Below are positions 39,340-48,727 of a stretch of 64,000 bases of DNA, in pieces. Made by a program: the position numbers and the translations under genes. Source of the DNA: an uncultured Bacteroidota bacterium (GTDB lineage: Bacteria > Bacteroidota > Bacteroidia > Bacteroidales > P3); the NCBI GenBank assembly GCA_902788805.1, contig CADALO010000014.1, positions 38,324 through 102,323 on the forward strand, read 5' to 3'. How positions within the stretch are numbered: the first letter of the stretch is position 1; the number at the start of each line of letters is the position of its first letter. The notes under the pieces are model-generated. The model was not told where the DNA came from. It ran no database searches and saw nothing but the letters and a program-made list of their open reading frames with translations.

Positions 39340-41196
39340 ATGAGAAACCAGTATCAAGAGCGCAGCACGGTTATCCGTATCATCTTCCTCACGGTGGGAA
39401 TCATCTTCATCGTAAGGCTGGCCTTTATGCAGGTGTTCGACAGCGAGTATCGCCGTCAGGCCGATCGCCAGGCGCTGCGCCCCATTACGCAGTTTCCGGC
39501 CCGCGGCTTGATTTACGACCGCAACGGCGAGTTGCTGGTCTACAACGAGGCGGTGTACGACCTTATGGTCATTCCGCGAATGACGAAAGGCCTGGACACC
39601 AATATGTTCTGCCGCGTGATGGGCATCACCCGCGACGAGTTCGACGCCCGTATGCGCAAGGCGTGCAAGTATTCCACCTATTCGGCGTCGCCGTTTATGA
39701 AGCAGGTGTCGAAGGAGGAGTACGGCTCGTGGGAGAACAGCCTCTACAAGTTCCGCGGCTTCTACGTGCAGCAGCGCACGCTGAGGGTCTACGACAAGCC
39801 TATTGCGGCGCACGTGCTGGGATATGTGGGCGAGGTGGACCAGAGCGAGATAGATGCCGACAAGTTCTACAAGCAGGGCGACTATATAGGCAAGAGCGGC
39901 TTGGAGAAGTCGTATGAGGAGGTGCTGCGCGGCATCAAGGGCAAGCGCATAATGCAGGTGGACGTCCACAACCGCGAGATTGGCTCGTATATGAACGGCG
40001 CCTACGACACGATGGCCGTGGAGGGCGGCAACCTCTACACCACGCTCGACGCTTCGCTGCAGGAGTATGCTGAGGGACTGATGGCCAACAAGCGCGGATG
40101 CATTGTGGCCATTGAGCCGTCGACGGGCGAGGTGCTGGCAATGGTCAGTGCGCCCGGCTACGACCCCAACCTGTTGGTGGGGCGTGTGCGCGGCGAGAAC
40201 TACCAGATGCTGCTGCAGGACATCTCGCGCCCCTTGCTGAACAGGGCGCTGATAGAGCACTATCCGCCGGGATCGATATTCAAGGTGGCTCAGGCCGTGA
40301 CCGCACTGCAACTGGGAGTCATCACGCCCAATTCGGGCTTTGTGTGCGACAAGTCGCTGGTGGGCTGCCACAACCATCCCAGCGCCCGCTCGGTGCAGGA
40401 GGCCATCAAGATGAGCTGCAACCCCTATTTCTATCAGGTGTATCGCCGTGTGATTCAGCAAGGTAAATACAAGAGCATCTACAAGGACAGCCCCTACGGG
40501 TTGACGGTGTGGCGCGACTATATGCTGCGCTTCGGCTTCGGGCAGAAGATGGGTATCGACCTGCCTGCCTCGGGCATCACGCCGGGCTTCATTCCCGACA
40601 CGGCGTTCTACAACAAGAGGTATGGCCGTGAGCGCTGGGCGTTCTCGACCATCTACTCTAACAGTATCGGCCAGGGCGAGGTGACGGTGGTGCCCATTCA
40701 GATGGCAAATCTGGCCTGCATCGTGGCCAACCGCGGCTACTACATAACGCCGCATCTGGTGAGATATTACGGTCCCGACTCGGTGCGCAACGAAGAGTTC
40801 TACACAAAGCACGAGACGGGCATCAACAAGGCCTACTTCGACATTGCCGCCAACGGTATGTACGATGTGGTGCACGTGGCCGGCGGCACGGCGCGCAGGG
40901 CCAATATACCCGACATCGACATCTGCGGCAAGACCGGTACGGCGCAGAATATTGGTGAGGACCACTCGGTGTTCATCTGCTTTGCCCCCAAGGAAAAGCC
41001 GAAGATAGCCGTGGCGGTCTATGTCGAGAATGCCCGTGGCGGCGGTGGCTACTGGGCGGCGCCGATTGCGAGCTTGGTGATAGAGAAGTACATCCGCGGC
41101 GAGGTGACGCGCAAGGATGTGGAGAAGATGTACCGCGAGGCGGCGCCTTGCCAGAAACTGCCCTTGACGAGAGTGGCCAAAAAGAAAAAGAAATAA
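39340..41196 (+). CDS. mrdA: Penicillin-binding protein 2 (elongasome transpeptidase)
   Basis: Class B PBP that cross-links peptidoglycan during elongation with RodA. 618 residues from MRNQYQERS at 39340; an upstream in-frame ATG at 39307 adds residues that do not fit the family. Single membrane helix VIRIIFLTVGIIFIVRLAFM, dimerisation domain with ARGLIYDRNGELL, then the transpeptidase with PPGSIFKV (S-x2-K), SCNPYFY (SxN) and CGKTGTAQN (KTG). It is followed 3 bp later by rodA, the standard PBP2-RodA pair. No mreBCD genes are in the window. Confidence 0.95.
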   Translation: MRNQYQERSTVIRIIFLTVGIIFIVRLAFMQVFDSEYRRQADRQALRPITQFPARGLIYDRNGELLVYNEAVYDLMVIPRMTKGLDTNMFCRVMGITRDEFDARMRKACKYSTYSASPFMKQVSKEEYGSWENSLYKFRGFYVQQRTLRVYDKPIAAHVLGYVGEVDQSEIDADKFYKQGDYIGKSGLEKSYEEVLRGIKGKRIMQVDVHNREIGSYMNGAYDTMAVEGGNLYTTLDASLQEYAEGLMANKRGCIVAIEPSTGEVLAMVSAPGYDPNLLVGRVRGENYQMLLQDISRPLLNRALIEHYPPGSIFKVAQAVTALQLGVITPNSGFVCDKSLVGCHNHPSARSVQEAIKMSCNPYFYQVYRRVIQQGKYKSIYKDSPYGLTVWRDYMLRFGFGQKMGIDLPASGITPGFIPDTAFYNKRYGRERWAFSTIYSNSIGQGEVTVVPIQMANLACIVANRGYYITPHLVRYYGPDSVRNEEFYTKHETGINKAYFDIAANGMYDVVHVAGGTARRANIPDIDICGKTGTAQNIGEDHSVFICFAPKEKPKIAVAVYVENARGGGGYWAAPIASLVIEKYIRGEVTRKDVEKMYREAAPCQKLPLTRVAKKKKK

Positions 41197-41199
41197 GCG

Positions 41200-42459
41200 A
41201 TGGAAACAAAGATAGATTGGGTAACACTTCTGCTTTATGCCGCCATCCTCGTTTTTGGATGGATGAACATCTATGCCGCCTGCTATGACGAGGCGCACAC
41301 GGCTATTCTTGACCTGCACACGATGCACGGCAAGCAGTTGCTGTGGATCGGCATATCGGTGGTCATAGCCCTGATCATCACGCATATTGACCCGCATATA
41401 TTCTCGTCAATGTCTTATCTTATATACTTGGTTGTCATAGGCCTGCTTGTGGTTGTGCTCTTTGTGGGCACGGTGACGAAGGGCGGCTTGTCGTGGATTG
41501 ACTTTGGCTCGTTCAAGTTCCAGCCGTCCGAGTTTGCCAAGTTTGCCACGGCGTTGGCGCTGGGCAAGTATATGAGTTCGCTCGACCTCGACTACAGGCA
41601 GCTGCGCACCAAGCTGATTGCCTGGGGCTTGATACTGTTGCCTGCGGGTATCATCATCTTGCAGCACGACACCGGATCGGCACTGGTCTTTGCCAGCTTC
41701 CTGCTTCCACTCTATCGCGAGGGTATGTCGCCGCGCATCCTGATAGTGGGGCTTGTGGCGGTGGTGCTGTTTGTGGTGACACTATTGCTCGGCAAATACA
41801 AGCTGATACTTGTCGGCGTGCTTGCGGCAATAGCGCTGCTCTACCTCTTTGGATGGCTTAACAAGCGCACGCGCAAGCACTATATCTGGGTGACGGCCGT
41901 TTTCGCTGCCTGCACGTTGTTCATCTTCTCGGTTGATTTTGCCTTTGAGAAGGTGCTGCAGCCCCACCAGCGCGACCGCATCTATGTGCTGCTGGGCAAG
42001 ACCGATGAGAAGACCAACAGCACGACGGGCTACAACGTGTACCAGTCGAAGATTGCCATAGGCTCGGGCGGCGTGTTCGGCAAGGGATTCCTGAAAGGGA
42101 CCATCACCAAGGCCGACTTTGTGCCTGAGCAGGAGACCGACTTCATCTTCTGCACGGTGGGAGAGGAGTGGGGCTTTGTGGGCTCGACACTGCTGATACT
42201 GGCTTATATAGGGCTGCTGTTCAGGCTGGTAACCCTTGCCGAGCGGCAATACTCGAAGTTCTCGCGCATCTATGGCTACTCTGTCGCGAGCATCTTGTTC
42301 CTGCACCTCTTTATCAATATAGGTATGGCGCTCGGATTACTGCCTGTCATCGGCATACCGCTGCCGTTCTTCAGCTATGGCGGCTCGTCGCTGATGGCCT
42401 TTACCATACTGCTGTTCATCTTTCTGCGCCAGGACCAGGAGCGCACCAATCCAATTTAA
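41200..42459 (+). CDS. rodA: Rod shape-determining protein RodA (SEDS glycosyltransferase)
   Basis: 419 residues with about ten membrane helices. Polymerises lipid II with PBP2. SEDS landmarks: GGLSWIDFGSFKFQPSEFAKF, the large extracellular loop with QSKIAIGSGGVFGKGF, ETDFIFCTVGEEWGFVGS and IPLPFFSYGGSS near the end. It starts 3 bp after mrdA, so expression is coupled. The second large loop is slightly expanded around LQPHQRDRIYVLLGKTDEK. Confidence 0.96.
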   Translation: METKIDWVTLLLYAAILVFGWMNIYAACYDEAHTAILDLHTMHGKQLLWIGISVVIALIITHIDPHIFSSMSYLIYLVVIGLLVVVLFVGTVTKGGLSWIDFGSFKFQPSEFAKFATALALGKYMSSLDLDYRQLRTKLIAWGLILLPAGIIILQHDTGSALVFASFLLPLYREGMSPRILIVGLVAVVLFVVTLLLGKYKLILVGVLAAIALLYLFGWLNKRTRKHYIWVTAVFAACTLFIFSVDFAFEKVLQPHQRDRIYVLLGKTDEKTNSTTGYNVYQSKIAIGSGGVFGKGFLKGTITKADFVPEQETDFIFCTVGEEWGFVGSTLLILAYIGLLFRLVTLAERQYSKFSRIYGYSVASILFLHLFINIGMALGLLPVIGIPLPFFSYGGSSLMAFTILLFIFLRQDQERTNPI

Positions 42460-42497
42460 CGATAACATTTCCAAGATAATATAGAATCACCGCAATA

Positions 42498-43730
42498 ATG
42501 GCTAACAAGAAAAACAACGAAGATCACTGCTCGTTCTGTGGCCGCCCGGCCTCGCAATGCACAATGTTGCTGACCGGCATCGAGGGCTGCATCTGCTCGG
42601 ACTGCGTCACTCAGGCCGGCTTGATTGTCAACCAACAGAAGGAATCCAAACCGCACAAGGATAGTGGCAAACCCATACCGACCCCCGAGGAGATAAAGGC
42701 ACTGATGGATCAGTATGTCATCGGACAAGAGGAGGCTAAGAAGGTACTTGCCGTTGCCGTCTACAACCACTACAAGAGGCTGCGCTACAATGAGCAGAAC
42801 GGCAGCGGTAACGAAGTGGAAATAGAGAAGTCGAATATCATCCTTGTCGGCGAGACGGGTACGGGCAAGACGCTGATGGCAAGGACTATAGCGCGTATGC
42901 TTGACGTGCCGTTCTGCATTGCCGACGCTACCACGCTGACAGAGGCCGGCTATGTGGGCGACGACGTGGAGAATGTGCTGGTACGACTGCTGCAAGCCGC
43001 TGACTATGACGTGGCTGCCGCCGAGCGAGGCATAGTGTTCATCGACGAGATAGACAAGATTGCCCGCAAGAGCGACAACCCCTCCATCACGCGCGACGTG
43101 TCGGGCGAGGGTGTGCAGCAGGCAATGCTCAAACTGCTTGAAGGCGCTGTGGTCAACGTGCCCCCGCAGGGTGGCCGCAAACACCCTGAGCAGCAGATGA
43201 TACAGGTCAACACGCGCAATATCCTGTTCATATCGGGTGGCGCCTTTGACGGCATCGAGCGCGACATAGCATCGCGTATGAAATCGAACGTGATAGGTTT
43301 CAACGGCACCAAGACTCGCGAGGAAATAGACCGTCACAACCTGCTGCAATACATTCAGCCAATGGATCTTAAAAGGTTCGGTCTGATTCCGGAACTGGTG
43401 GGCCGCTTCCCTGTCCTGACGCATCTCGAGCCTCTGGACCGCGCTGCCCTGAGGCGTATATTGACCGAGCCCAAGAACGCCCTTGTAAAGCAGTATAAGG
43501 AGCTGTTCAAGATGGACAACGTGCAGCTGGATTTTGACAAAGGCGCTCTTGATGTGATAGTTGACACTGCTGTCGAGTATAAGCTGGGAGCACGTGGCCT
43601 GCGCTCAATAGTCGAGTCGATAATGAACGACCTTATGTTTGAGCTGCCGAACCATCGCGGTGAGAACATCAAGATTACCCGCAAAATGGCCGCCGACAAG
43701 CTCAACAGGTCTAAGCTTTTGGTCAGTTAA
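42498..43730 (+). CDS. clpX: ClpX, ATPase subunit of ClpXP protease
   Basis: 410 residues. N-terminal C4 zinc-binding domain (CSFCG, CTMLL, CICSDC), Walker A GETGTGKT, pore loop GYVGDD, Walker [12 protein letters not shown], ClpP-docking loop VIGFNG, and sensor regions GLIPELVGR and [10 protein letters not shown]. Unfolds tagged proteins and feeds ClpP. clpP is not in the window. It follows rodA by 38 bp and precedes queD by 12 bp. Confidence 0.97.
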   Translation: MANKKNNEDHCSFCGRPASQCTMLLTGIEGCICSDCVTQAGLIVNQQKESKPHKDSGKPIPTPEEIKALMDQYVIGQEEAKKVLAVAVYNHYKRLRYNEQNGSGNEVEIEKSNIILVGETGTGKTLMARTIARMLDVPFCIADATTLTEAGYVGDDVENVLVRLLQAADYDVAAAERGIVFIDEIDKIARKSDNPSITRDVSGEGVQQAMLKLLEGAVVNVPPQGGRKHPEQQMIQVNTRNILFISGGAFDGIERDIASRMKSNVIGFNGTKTREEIDRHNLLQYIQPMDLKRFGLIPELVGRFPVLTHLEPLDRAALRRILTEPKNALVKQYKELFKMDNVQLDFDKGALDVIVDTAVEYKLGARGLRSIVESIMNDLMFELPNHRGENIKITRKMAADKLNRSKLLVS

Positions 43731-43742
43731 CATCCTGCGACT

Positions 43743-44162
43743 ATGATACTTCGCCTTACAAAAGAATTCGACTTCCAGATGGCCCACACCTTGTCGGCCT
43801 ACGACGGAAAGTGCCGCAACATACACGGCCACAACTACCGGCTGTTTGTCACCGTCGAGGGTGAACCCATCGACGATGCCGGCAATGCCAAGAATGGTAT
43901 GGTGATGGATTTCTCTGATATCAAGCGGCTTACCGAACAGTGCATCATAGAGCCCTTCGACCACGCTTTCGTGGTTCCAGAGGGCTCGCCTTTCGACCAC
44001 ATCGAGGGAACGAAGCTGGTCGTTGTGCCTTACCAGCCTACCTGCGAGAACTTACTGATGCATTTCGCCCGCCTGCTTGCGCCACAGATGCCACAGGGTG
44101 TACGACTCCACAGCCTGCGCCTTCACGAGACCGACAGCTCCTGCGCCGAGCTGATTCTATAA
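43743..44162 (+). CDS. queD: 6-carboxytetrahydropterin synthase (QueD-like)
   Basis: 139 residues, single-domain PTPS/QueD fold converting dihydroneopterin triphosphate in queuosine (7-deazaguanine) synthesis. Zinc histidines are in FQMAH and HGHNY, the catalytic Cys in YDGKCRN, and the catalytic His-Glu region in LHETDSS. PFDHAFVVPEG and YQPTCENLLMHFA are family landmarks. Other queuosine genes are not in the window. Convergent with the Rieske-like gene 2 bp beyond. Confidence 0.93.
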   Translation: MILRLTKEFDFQMAHTLSAYDGKCRNIHGHNYRLFVTVEGEPIDDAGNAKNGMVMDFSDIKRLTEQCIIEPFDHAFVVPEGSPFDHIEGTKLVVVPYQPTCENLLMHFARLLAPQMPQGVRLHSLRLHETDSSCAELIL

Positions 44163-44164
44163 TA

Positions 44165-44596
44165 TCAATACACCCACAGTTCGCCGTTGCTGTAGCTTGT
44201 GCTGTACTGGAAAAGGGGACAGGTGGTGGCGCCGCCGTCCATAGGGTAGCCATCGGATGCGGCCACGAAAAGAGTGTGGCATTCAGGACATTCGAGCAGG
44301 GCGCTGCCCCAGTCGGAAGTGACCTCTACAGCCGTAGTGCTGTCGGCAGGGCAGGTGCGCTCGTAGGCCACAAACTGGTCGTAGGCGGTTCGAATAACAA
44401 TCACACCGCGGTGGCCTCCAGTAAGATACATATATCCACCCACGTTGTTCAAGCCTGAATAGTAGGCGGTGTTGGGTTCGATTCTGAAGTTGGTGATTCC
44501 AATAGGCACATAGCAGTGTCCCTCTCTTCTGCAGGAGACGAAGAATGTGCTGACTATTAGCAATATAACACCAACTTTCACTCTCATACCAATCAT
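44165..44596 (-). CDS. Rieske-like lipoprotein
   Basis: 143 residues. Lipoprotein-like signal (VGVILLIVSTFFVSC). FVAYERTCPADSTTAV and LLECPECHTLFVAASDGYPM with CPLFQY recall a Rieske fold, but the usual C-x-H...C-x2-H cluster ligands are not fully kept: I see CPECH and no clear C-P-H first half. It may bind iron differently or have lost the cluster. The start overlaps the upstream M28 gene stop (ATGA); a second in-frame ATG follows three codons later. Confidence 0.7.
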   Translation of the reverse strand: MIGMRVKVGVILLIVSTFFVSCRREGHCYVPIGITNFRIEPNTAYYSGLNNVGGYMYLTGGHRGVIVIRTAYDQFVAYERTCPADSTTAVEVTSDWGSALLECPECHTLFVAASDGYPMDGGATTCPLFQYSTSYSNGELWVY

Positions 44597-45654
44597 TGCT
44601 TTTCTGCCGGCGGATAGTCGCTGTAGATAACCTTCAGACTCACTGTGGCCACAATCTTCAGTGTCTCTTTGTCCACTGCGTCGAGGTCGTCCTTCACCGT
44701 GTGCCAGTGCTGGTAGAAACTGCAGTTGGGACTGTTCTGGACAATGTCGATCATCGGCACGCGAAGTATCTGGTTCACATACAGATGGTCATCGAGAATG
44801 GCTCCGCTCAGTTCGTCGACGAAGATGTTGCCATAGCCCATAAAGGCGGCACAACTCCACAGTTTGCCCATCAAGCCCTGCGCGAAGTTCATCGATATCT
44901 CCTCCTTCGTGAAGCGTGGCGCTGCGGTGCCCACCATATCGTAGAGTATGCCGTAGTCGGCTTGGTAGAACATTCGGTGTGGGTTCTTGGCCCAATGCTG
45001 CGAGCCCTTGCACCAGGTGTTGTCCTCATAGCGATTAGCCCATTCCGGAATGCCTTGGTCCTCAACGTCAAAGAATACGAAGTCCACTCCTACGTCGGGG
45101 CGCATAGCCGACATCGTGCGGGCCATCTCCATCAGCACTGCGATGCCGCTGGCACCGTCGTTGGCACCCGGCAGAGGCGAACGCCACTTTGTCGTGTCCA
45201 GGTCGTGGTCGGCCCACTGGCGCGAATCCCAATGTGCAGCCAGCAGGATGCGGCGGTCGCGCTCGGGGTTGAGCGAGGCGATAATATTCTTGCCTTCAAC
45301 GGTTTGTCCGTCCCATAGAGTGGTGGTGAAAGGCTGTACGATGACCGTGTCGCACCAGCGTTCCATCATCGTGGCCAGATAGCGTGCACACTGCTCGTGG
45401 CCTTTGGCACCGGGGTGGCGGAAGCCGAAAGCCAGCTGCTCGGCGGCGTAGCGATAGGCCGAGTCGGCGTTGAAGTCGGGGGTCGCTACTTGGTTGTAAT
45501 CGATGGCCGGCGCCTCCGCTTGCTGCGGCTTGGCACCGCCTTTGTGCGTACATTGCACAATCAGAAATGTGAACGCTGTGATGGCTACCGCCGTTCCCAG
45601 CATCATCAATGAGAAACGGGCATAGTTTCGGTACCATCTACTAATGTTACCCAT
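44593..45654 (-). CDS. M28-family glutaminyl-peptide cyclotransferase-like protein
   Basis: 353 residues. N-terminal membrane anchor or lipoprotein-like segment (LMMLGTAVAITAFTFLIVQC). Zinc-site motifs of the M28/QC fold are ILLAAHWDSRQWADHD, GANDGASGIAVLMEMA, FVFFDVEDQG and WHTVKDDLDA. The AHWDSR form and single-zinc look fit bacterial type II glutaminyl cyclases known from Bacteroidales, which convert N-terminal Gln of exported proteins to pyroglutamate. That fits the many A|Q signal cleavage sites in this window. An aminopeptidase role cannot be excluded from sequence alone. Confidence 0.85.
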   Translation of the reverse strand: MGNISRWYRNYARFSLMMLGTAVAITAFTFLIVQCTHKGGAKPQQAEAPAIDYNQVATPDFNADSAYRYAAEQLAFGFRHPGAKGHEQCARYLATMMERWCDTVIVQPFTTTLWDGQTVEGKNIIASLNPERDRRILLAAHWDSRQWADHDLDTTKWRSPLPGANDGASGIAVLMEMARTMSAMRPDVGVDFVFFDVEDQGIPEWANRYEDNTWCKGSQHWAKNPHRMFYQADYGILYDMVGTAAPRFTKEEISMNFAQGLMGKLWSCAAFMGYGNIFVDELSGAILDDHLYVNQILRVPMIDIVQNSPNCSFYQHWHTVKDDLDAVDKETLKIVATVSLKVIYSDYPPAEKQ

Positions 45655-45734
45655 ATAACTTATTGATATAAAATGGATAGAGGTATAGCCCCTTGCGGAA
45701 CTATCCCTCTATATCATTTGGATGAATTGATTTC

Positions 45735-46298
45735 TTACTTGAGACGCTCGGCATACTCGCAGGTGCGGGTGTCGACCTTGATGCGCTCGCCTTCCTTGAT
45801 GAACAGAGGCACGCGGATCTGCACGCCGGGTTCGACCGTGGCGTCCTTCATAGCGTTGGTGGCCGTGTTGCCGGCAAAGCCAGGCTCGGTGTAGGTTACA
45901 ACGGTCTCGATGAACGGAGGCAGCTCGCACATCAGCGGGGTCTCGGTGTCGGCGTCGACGGTAATCTCAACATACTGGCCGTCCTTGAGGAACTGCGGAG
46001 CGTTGATGATAGCCTCGGGAATATAGATCTGCTCGTAAGTCTCGGTATGCATAAACACGTGCATATCACCCTCTTTGTACAGATAGGTGTAGGGACGGCG
46101 CTCGACGCGGACGATGTCGATCTTGGCACCCGAAGGGAAAGTGTTCTCAAGCATACGGCCCGTTTTCACGTTACGCATCTTGGTACGCACGAAAGCGGCA
46201 CCCTTGCCGGGCTTGACGTGAAGGAATTCTACGATAGTGTAAATGTCGTTGTTGAAATTGATGCACAACCCATTTTTAATATCAGTTGTTGTTGCCAT
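45735..46298 (-). CDS. efp: Elongation factor P
   Basis: 187 residues, three-domain KOW/OB protein that rescues ribosomes stalled on polyproline. The tip loop HVKPGKGAAFVRTK has Lys32 at the modification position. NAPQFLKDGQYVEITVD and TGPGF-like ETVVTYTEPGFAGNTATNA fit the family. It lies 18 bp downstream of a small membrane protein gene on the same strand. A stem-loop without a T-run (about 45664-45716) lies between efp and the next gene. Confidence 0.96.
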   Translation of the reverse strand: MATTTDIKNGLCINFNNDIYTIVEFLHVKPGKGAAFVRTKMRNVKTGRMLENTFPSGAKIDIVRVERRPYTYLYKEGDMHVFMHTETYEQIYIPEAIINAPQFLKDGQYVEITVDADTETPLMCELPPFIETVVTYTEPGFAGNTATNAMKDATVEPGVQIRVPLFIKEGERIKVDTRTCEYAERLK

Positions 46299-46316
46299 AA
46301 AAACAAAAAAAATTAG

Positions 46317-46586
46317 TTATTGATTATTTGAATTGTCGTTTTTCTTCTTTTTCTCTATCTCAAGCAGGTTGGTCAAGCGCCTCAAATCCACCTTCAATTC
46401 CTCGTTTTCCTCCTCGAACATACGGCAGCGTGTGCGGCTGACCATAGTGCGGCAGAACAACGCCAAGATGATACCCATCATCGTAATTGTCAGCTCTTTA
46501 CCTGATACGAAGAAATACACCGTCGCACCGATGATAAGCAGATACGAGGCCCATTCATAGATCTTTGCCTGTGTCGATTTTTCCAT
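46317..46586 (-). CDS. Small two-helix membrane protein with a coiled-coil tail
   Basis: 89 residues, not recognised. Two hydrophobic helices (ASYLLIIGATVYFFV and TITMMGIILALFC) are followed by a charged coiled-coil tail (RMFEEENEELKVDLRRLTNL, EIEKKKKND). The start MEKSTQAKIYEW at 46586 is preferred over an earlier ATG because a TATTTTTG -7 box (46619-46612) lies just upstream. Probably co-transcribed with efp. Confidence 0.7.
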   Translation of the reverse strand: MEKSTQAKIYEWASYLLIIGATVYFFVSGKELTITMMGIILALFCRTMVSRTRCRMFEEENEELKVDLRRLTNLLEIEKKKKNDNSNNQ

Positions 46587-46611
46587 TTTCTGATGTCGAT
46601 TTTTGAAAATG

Positions 46612-46619
46612 CAAAAATA
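46612..46619 (-). promoter_or_regulatory. -7 box of the small membrane protein/efp transcript
   Basis: TATTTTTG on the minus strand, 26 bp before the ATG at 46586. Confidence 0.6.
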
Positions 46620-46650
46620 CAAATATTTCGCGAATTGATAAAAAAAAATT

Positions 46651-46680
46651 CTGTCGGTCACCTTCGCAGTCACCCGACAG
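46651..46680 (-). terminator. Orphan minus-strand terminator
   Basis: CTGTCGG pairs with CCGACAG and the minus strand continues AATTTTTTTTT. No recognisable minus-strand gene ends here; the transcript it stops would come from the 46680-47290 stretch, where I find no convincing ORF or promoter. Confidence 0.65.
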
Positions 46681-46823
46681 CACAAAAAAACACCCTTGGA
46701 ACAGGCCACCAACTACAAAGAAAACTTTTCGCATATTTTTGTGTTAAAACAATGCCGAAAAATGCCCCTCAAGGCACCGTAAAGACCCCGAAAATGCCCT
46801 GTGCTAACTCCCTGATTTCGATA

Positions 46824-46935
46824 TACCATCTTCCTACCAAATTCTACCCAAGTTCTTACCAAAGTTTTACTAAAGACTACTTTCGTGAACTTTAATAGGT
46901 AGTTTATCAGAGTTTTATAATAGTATTTTTCAGCG
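46824..46935. repeat. Loose 11-bp array, TACC word, partly inverted
   Basis: TACC/TAC words on the plus strand occur at about 46824, 46835, 46845, 46857, 46868 and 46878 (steps 11, 10, 12, 11, 10). Beyond about 46890 the words turn over to GGTAG, AGTTTTA and TAGTA in the opposite sense. It is the least regular of the arrays. The rest of 46587-47293 is AT-rich with no gene. Confidence 0.6.
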
Positions 46936-47120
46936 AAAATATTGCGTTTTTTCAAGGTGTGCAAAAAATAACCCTTGGGAATCAATTATTTACAAATGTT
47001 AAATTTTTTAGTGTTTTTCGTGCAAAAATGCAGAAAACTTTCACGCAAAAACTGTTTCGTTTTTGCCTCTCTAAAAGGTGCTTGAAAAGCCGTTGAAATT
47101 ACGGTCGGAAAAAGTGCAGA

Positions 47121-47168
47121 ACAAAAAAATTGTGTGTCCCGAATTTTTTTCGTTATTTTGCATTTTGT
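47121..47168 (+). promoter_or_regulatory. Upstream block of the type IX secreted gene, shared with 48701-48748
   Basis: A 48-bp block containing TGTGTGTCCCGAA, a T-run and CGTTATTTTGCATTTTGT lies 126 bp before the ATG at 47294. It is nearly identical to the block at 48701-48748. Both contain TAnTTTG (TATTTTG here, TACTTTG there), one base shorter than TAnnTTTG, so these may be variant promoters under common control. Confidence 0.65.
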
Positions 47169-47293
47169 AAAATAAAAATTAAAGGCAAGATATACAATAG
47201 ATTTTGATAAAGAAGAGCCAATTGTAATTTATGAAAATCCTTTACAAATTGACTGTGAGGATTTTTTAAAACAACAACAGAATAATTAACAAT

Positions 47294-48661
47294 ATGAAAA
47301 AGATTTTATCCATTATTGCTTTTGTTGGAATACTTTATGTTTCGCAGGCACAGACGGTTGTTCCCTTTGGGCAGCGTGTGCCTGAATATTATTACTGGGA
47401 TACAAACTGGTATGATAAGTTTGTGATTATGAACCCCGACTCGGTTTTTGATGTATATCCCTATCAGAGATATTACAACTTTCCCGGAGAGAATCAGTAT
47501 GCGTTTTTGTTTGCCCGTTATTTCTGGACTGACGTTCCTCTAAAAATCATAGGTGTAGCCGCACCGGTGCTTTGCAATGACTCGACACATTCTCTGTACG
47601 GAACAAGTGACCGGACAGACGAATATTTCAGTGTCTACAAGGCGACCGACACAGGATATGTCTTGTTGGAAGAGGCTGTATGGGAGGACACTGTACGTTA
47701 TTCAATGTGTCTGCGTCACAAGGACGGCACCGATACAATTGAAGTACGCGAGGCTTATTTTAAAAAAGACATCATAGTAACGGACTCCTTTTATGTGGGC
47801 GGAACATCGTGGAATTCAGGTATGAGATGGAGCTATTTTGATGCTGAAATGCCTGGCCAGTTTTATTATACTACTCCCCCTACAAATTATCTGTCTTTTC
47901 TGCCTTATCCCAATTATCTGCCAGATAACTATTGGGCATATTCTACTCCAGTAATGATGAGATATTTACGTTCCTGCCTATACACTAATATGCCGGAAAG
48001 TTTTGGCACGTATGACACGATTTCTTGGATTCATATAAATCACAATCCCTTTTTTCTCGCAATATTCCCGATTTTTGACACGTCGTATGTTTATGAACCA
48101 CCTCTCGACACTTGCCCCCAGCCTACAGGTTTACACATCTTAAACCAAGACAGTACCAGCATAACACTGGCGTGGGACGATAACGGGACTGGCAGTTGGG
48201 AGTTCTCGTATGGCACCACTGCAGATGCCGAAAACGGGACTATAATACCCTGCAGCGTTAATTTCATAACACTAAGCGATCTTGACACCGCAACTCAATA
48301 TGTCGCTTATGTCCGTTCGGTCTGCAGCGACACCTTGCCAAGTCTGTGGAGTGACAGTCTGCATATCTTCATCCCTGGCGACACTGCCAGCGGCGGACAC
48401 GGCGAGCCAGAGAAAATAATCAGTAACATTGACCTTTTTACATATCTTATGCCAAATCCTGCACATTCTCAGGTTCTTGTGTCTTCATCTTATGGATTGC
48501 AATCCATCCAGATTTTCACTATCGACGGCGTATTGTTAGAACAACATAGTGCAAATGGTATCAGCACAACATTAGATGTCGCAAATTTGTCAAAGGGTAT
48601 TTATATTGTTAGAATTGTTACACCTTCTGGATCGGCTGTAAAACGGCTGATAGTGAATTAG
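47294..48661 (+). CDS. Type IX secreted FN3-domain surface protein
   Basis: 455 residues. The signal peptide ends VSQA|QTV. The large N-terminal region (to about 290) has many Tyr/Trp/Asp and no known domain. A fibronectin-III domain spans about 292-375 (CPQPTGLHILNQDSTSITLA, WEFSYGTT, YVAYVRSVCSDTLPSLWSDS). The last about 75 residues are a type A sorting tail (YLMPNPAHSQVLVSS, IQIFTIDGVLL, DVANLSKGIYIVRIVT, SAVKRLIVN), so the protein is exported by the type IX system. The 151-residue ORF at 2161 looks like a decayed relative. Confidence 0.9.
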   Translation: MKKILSIIAFVGILYVSQAQTVVPFGQRVPEYYYWDTNWYDKFVIMNPDSVFDVYPYQRYYNFPGENQYAFLFARYFWTDVPLKIIGVAAPVLCNDSTHSLYGTSDRTDEYFSVYKATDTGYVLLEEAVWEDTVRYSMCLRHKDGTDTIEVREAYFKKDIIVTDSFYVGGTSWNSGMRWSYFDAEMPGQFYYTTPPTNYLSFLPYPNYLPDNYWAYSTPVMMRYLRSCLYTNMPESFGTYDTISWIHINHNPFFLAIFPIFDTSYVYEPPLDTCPQPTGLHILNQDSTSITLAWDDNGTGSWEFSYGTTADAENGTIIPCSVNFITLSDLDTATQYVAYVRSVCSDTLPSLWSDSLHIFIPGDTASGGHGEPEKIISNIDLFTYLMPNPAHSQVLVSSSYGLQSIQIFTIDGVLLEQHSANGISTTLDVANLSKGIYIVRIVTPSGSAVKRLIVN

Positions 48662-48681
48662 TAAAACGGTGTGTTAATCCC

Positions 48682-48727
48682 TTTCGGGACATACATTTTT
48701 CAAAAAAATTTGTGTATCCCGAAATTT
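48682..48727 (+). terminator. Terminator of the type IX secreted gene
   Basis: TTTCGGGACATACA pairs imperfectly with TGTGTATCCCGAAA and is followed by a T-run. Its right arm is part of the shared upstream block, so the terminator of one gene overlaps the promoter region of the next. Confidence 0.65.

Noticed and set aside
38777..39340. A 187-codon minus-strand frame between holB and mrdA
   Set aside because: It crosses array copy D, so much of it is translated repeat, and the rest matches no family I recognise.
46713..46985. A 90-codon minus-strand ORF ending before the orphan terminator
   Set aside because: It runs through the TACC array and AT-rich DNA, with no promoter box and no recognisable domain; translation cannot be supported.
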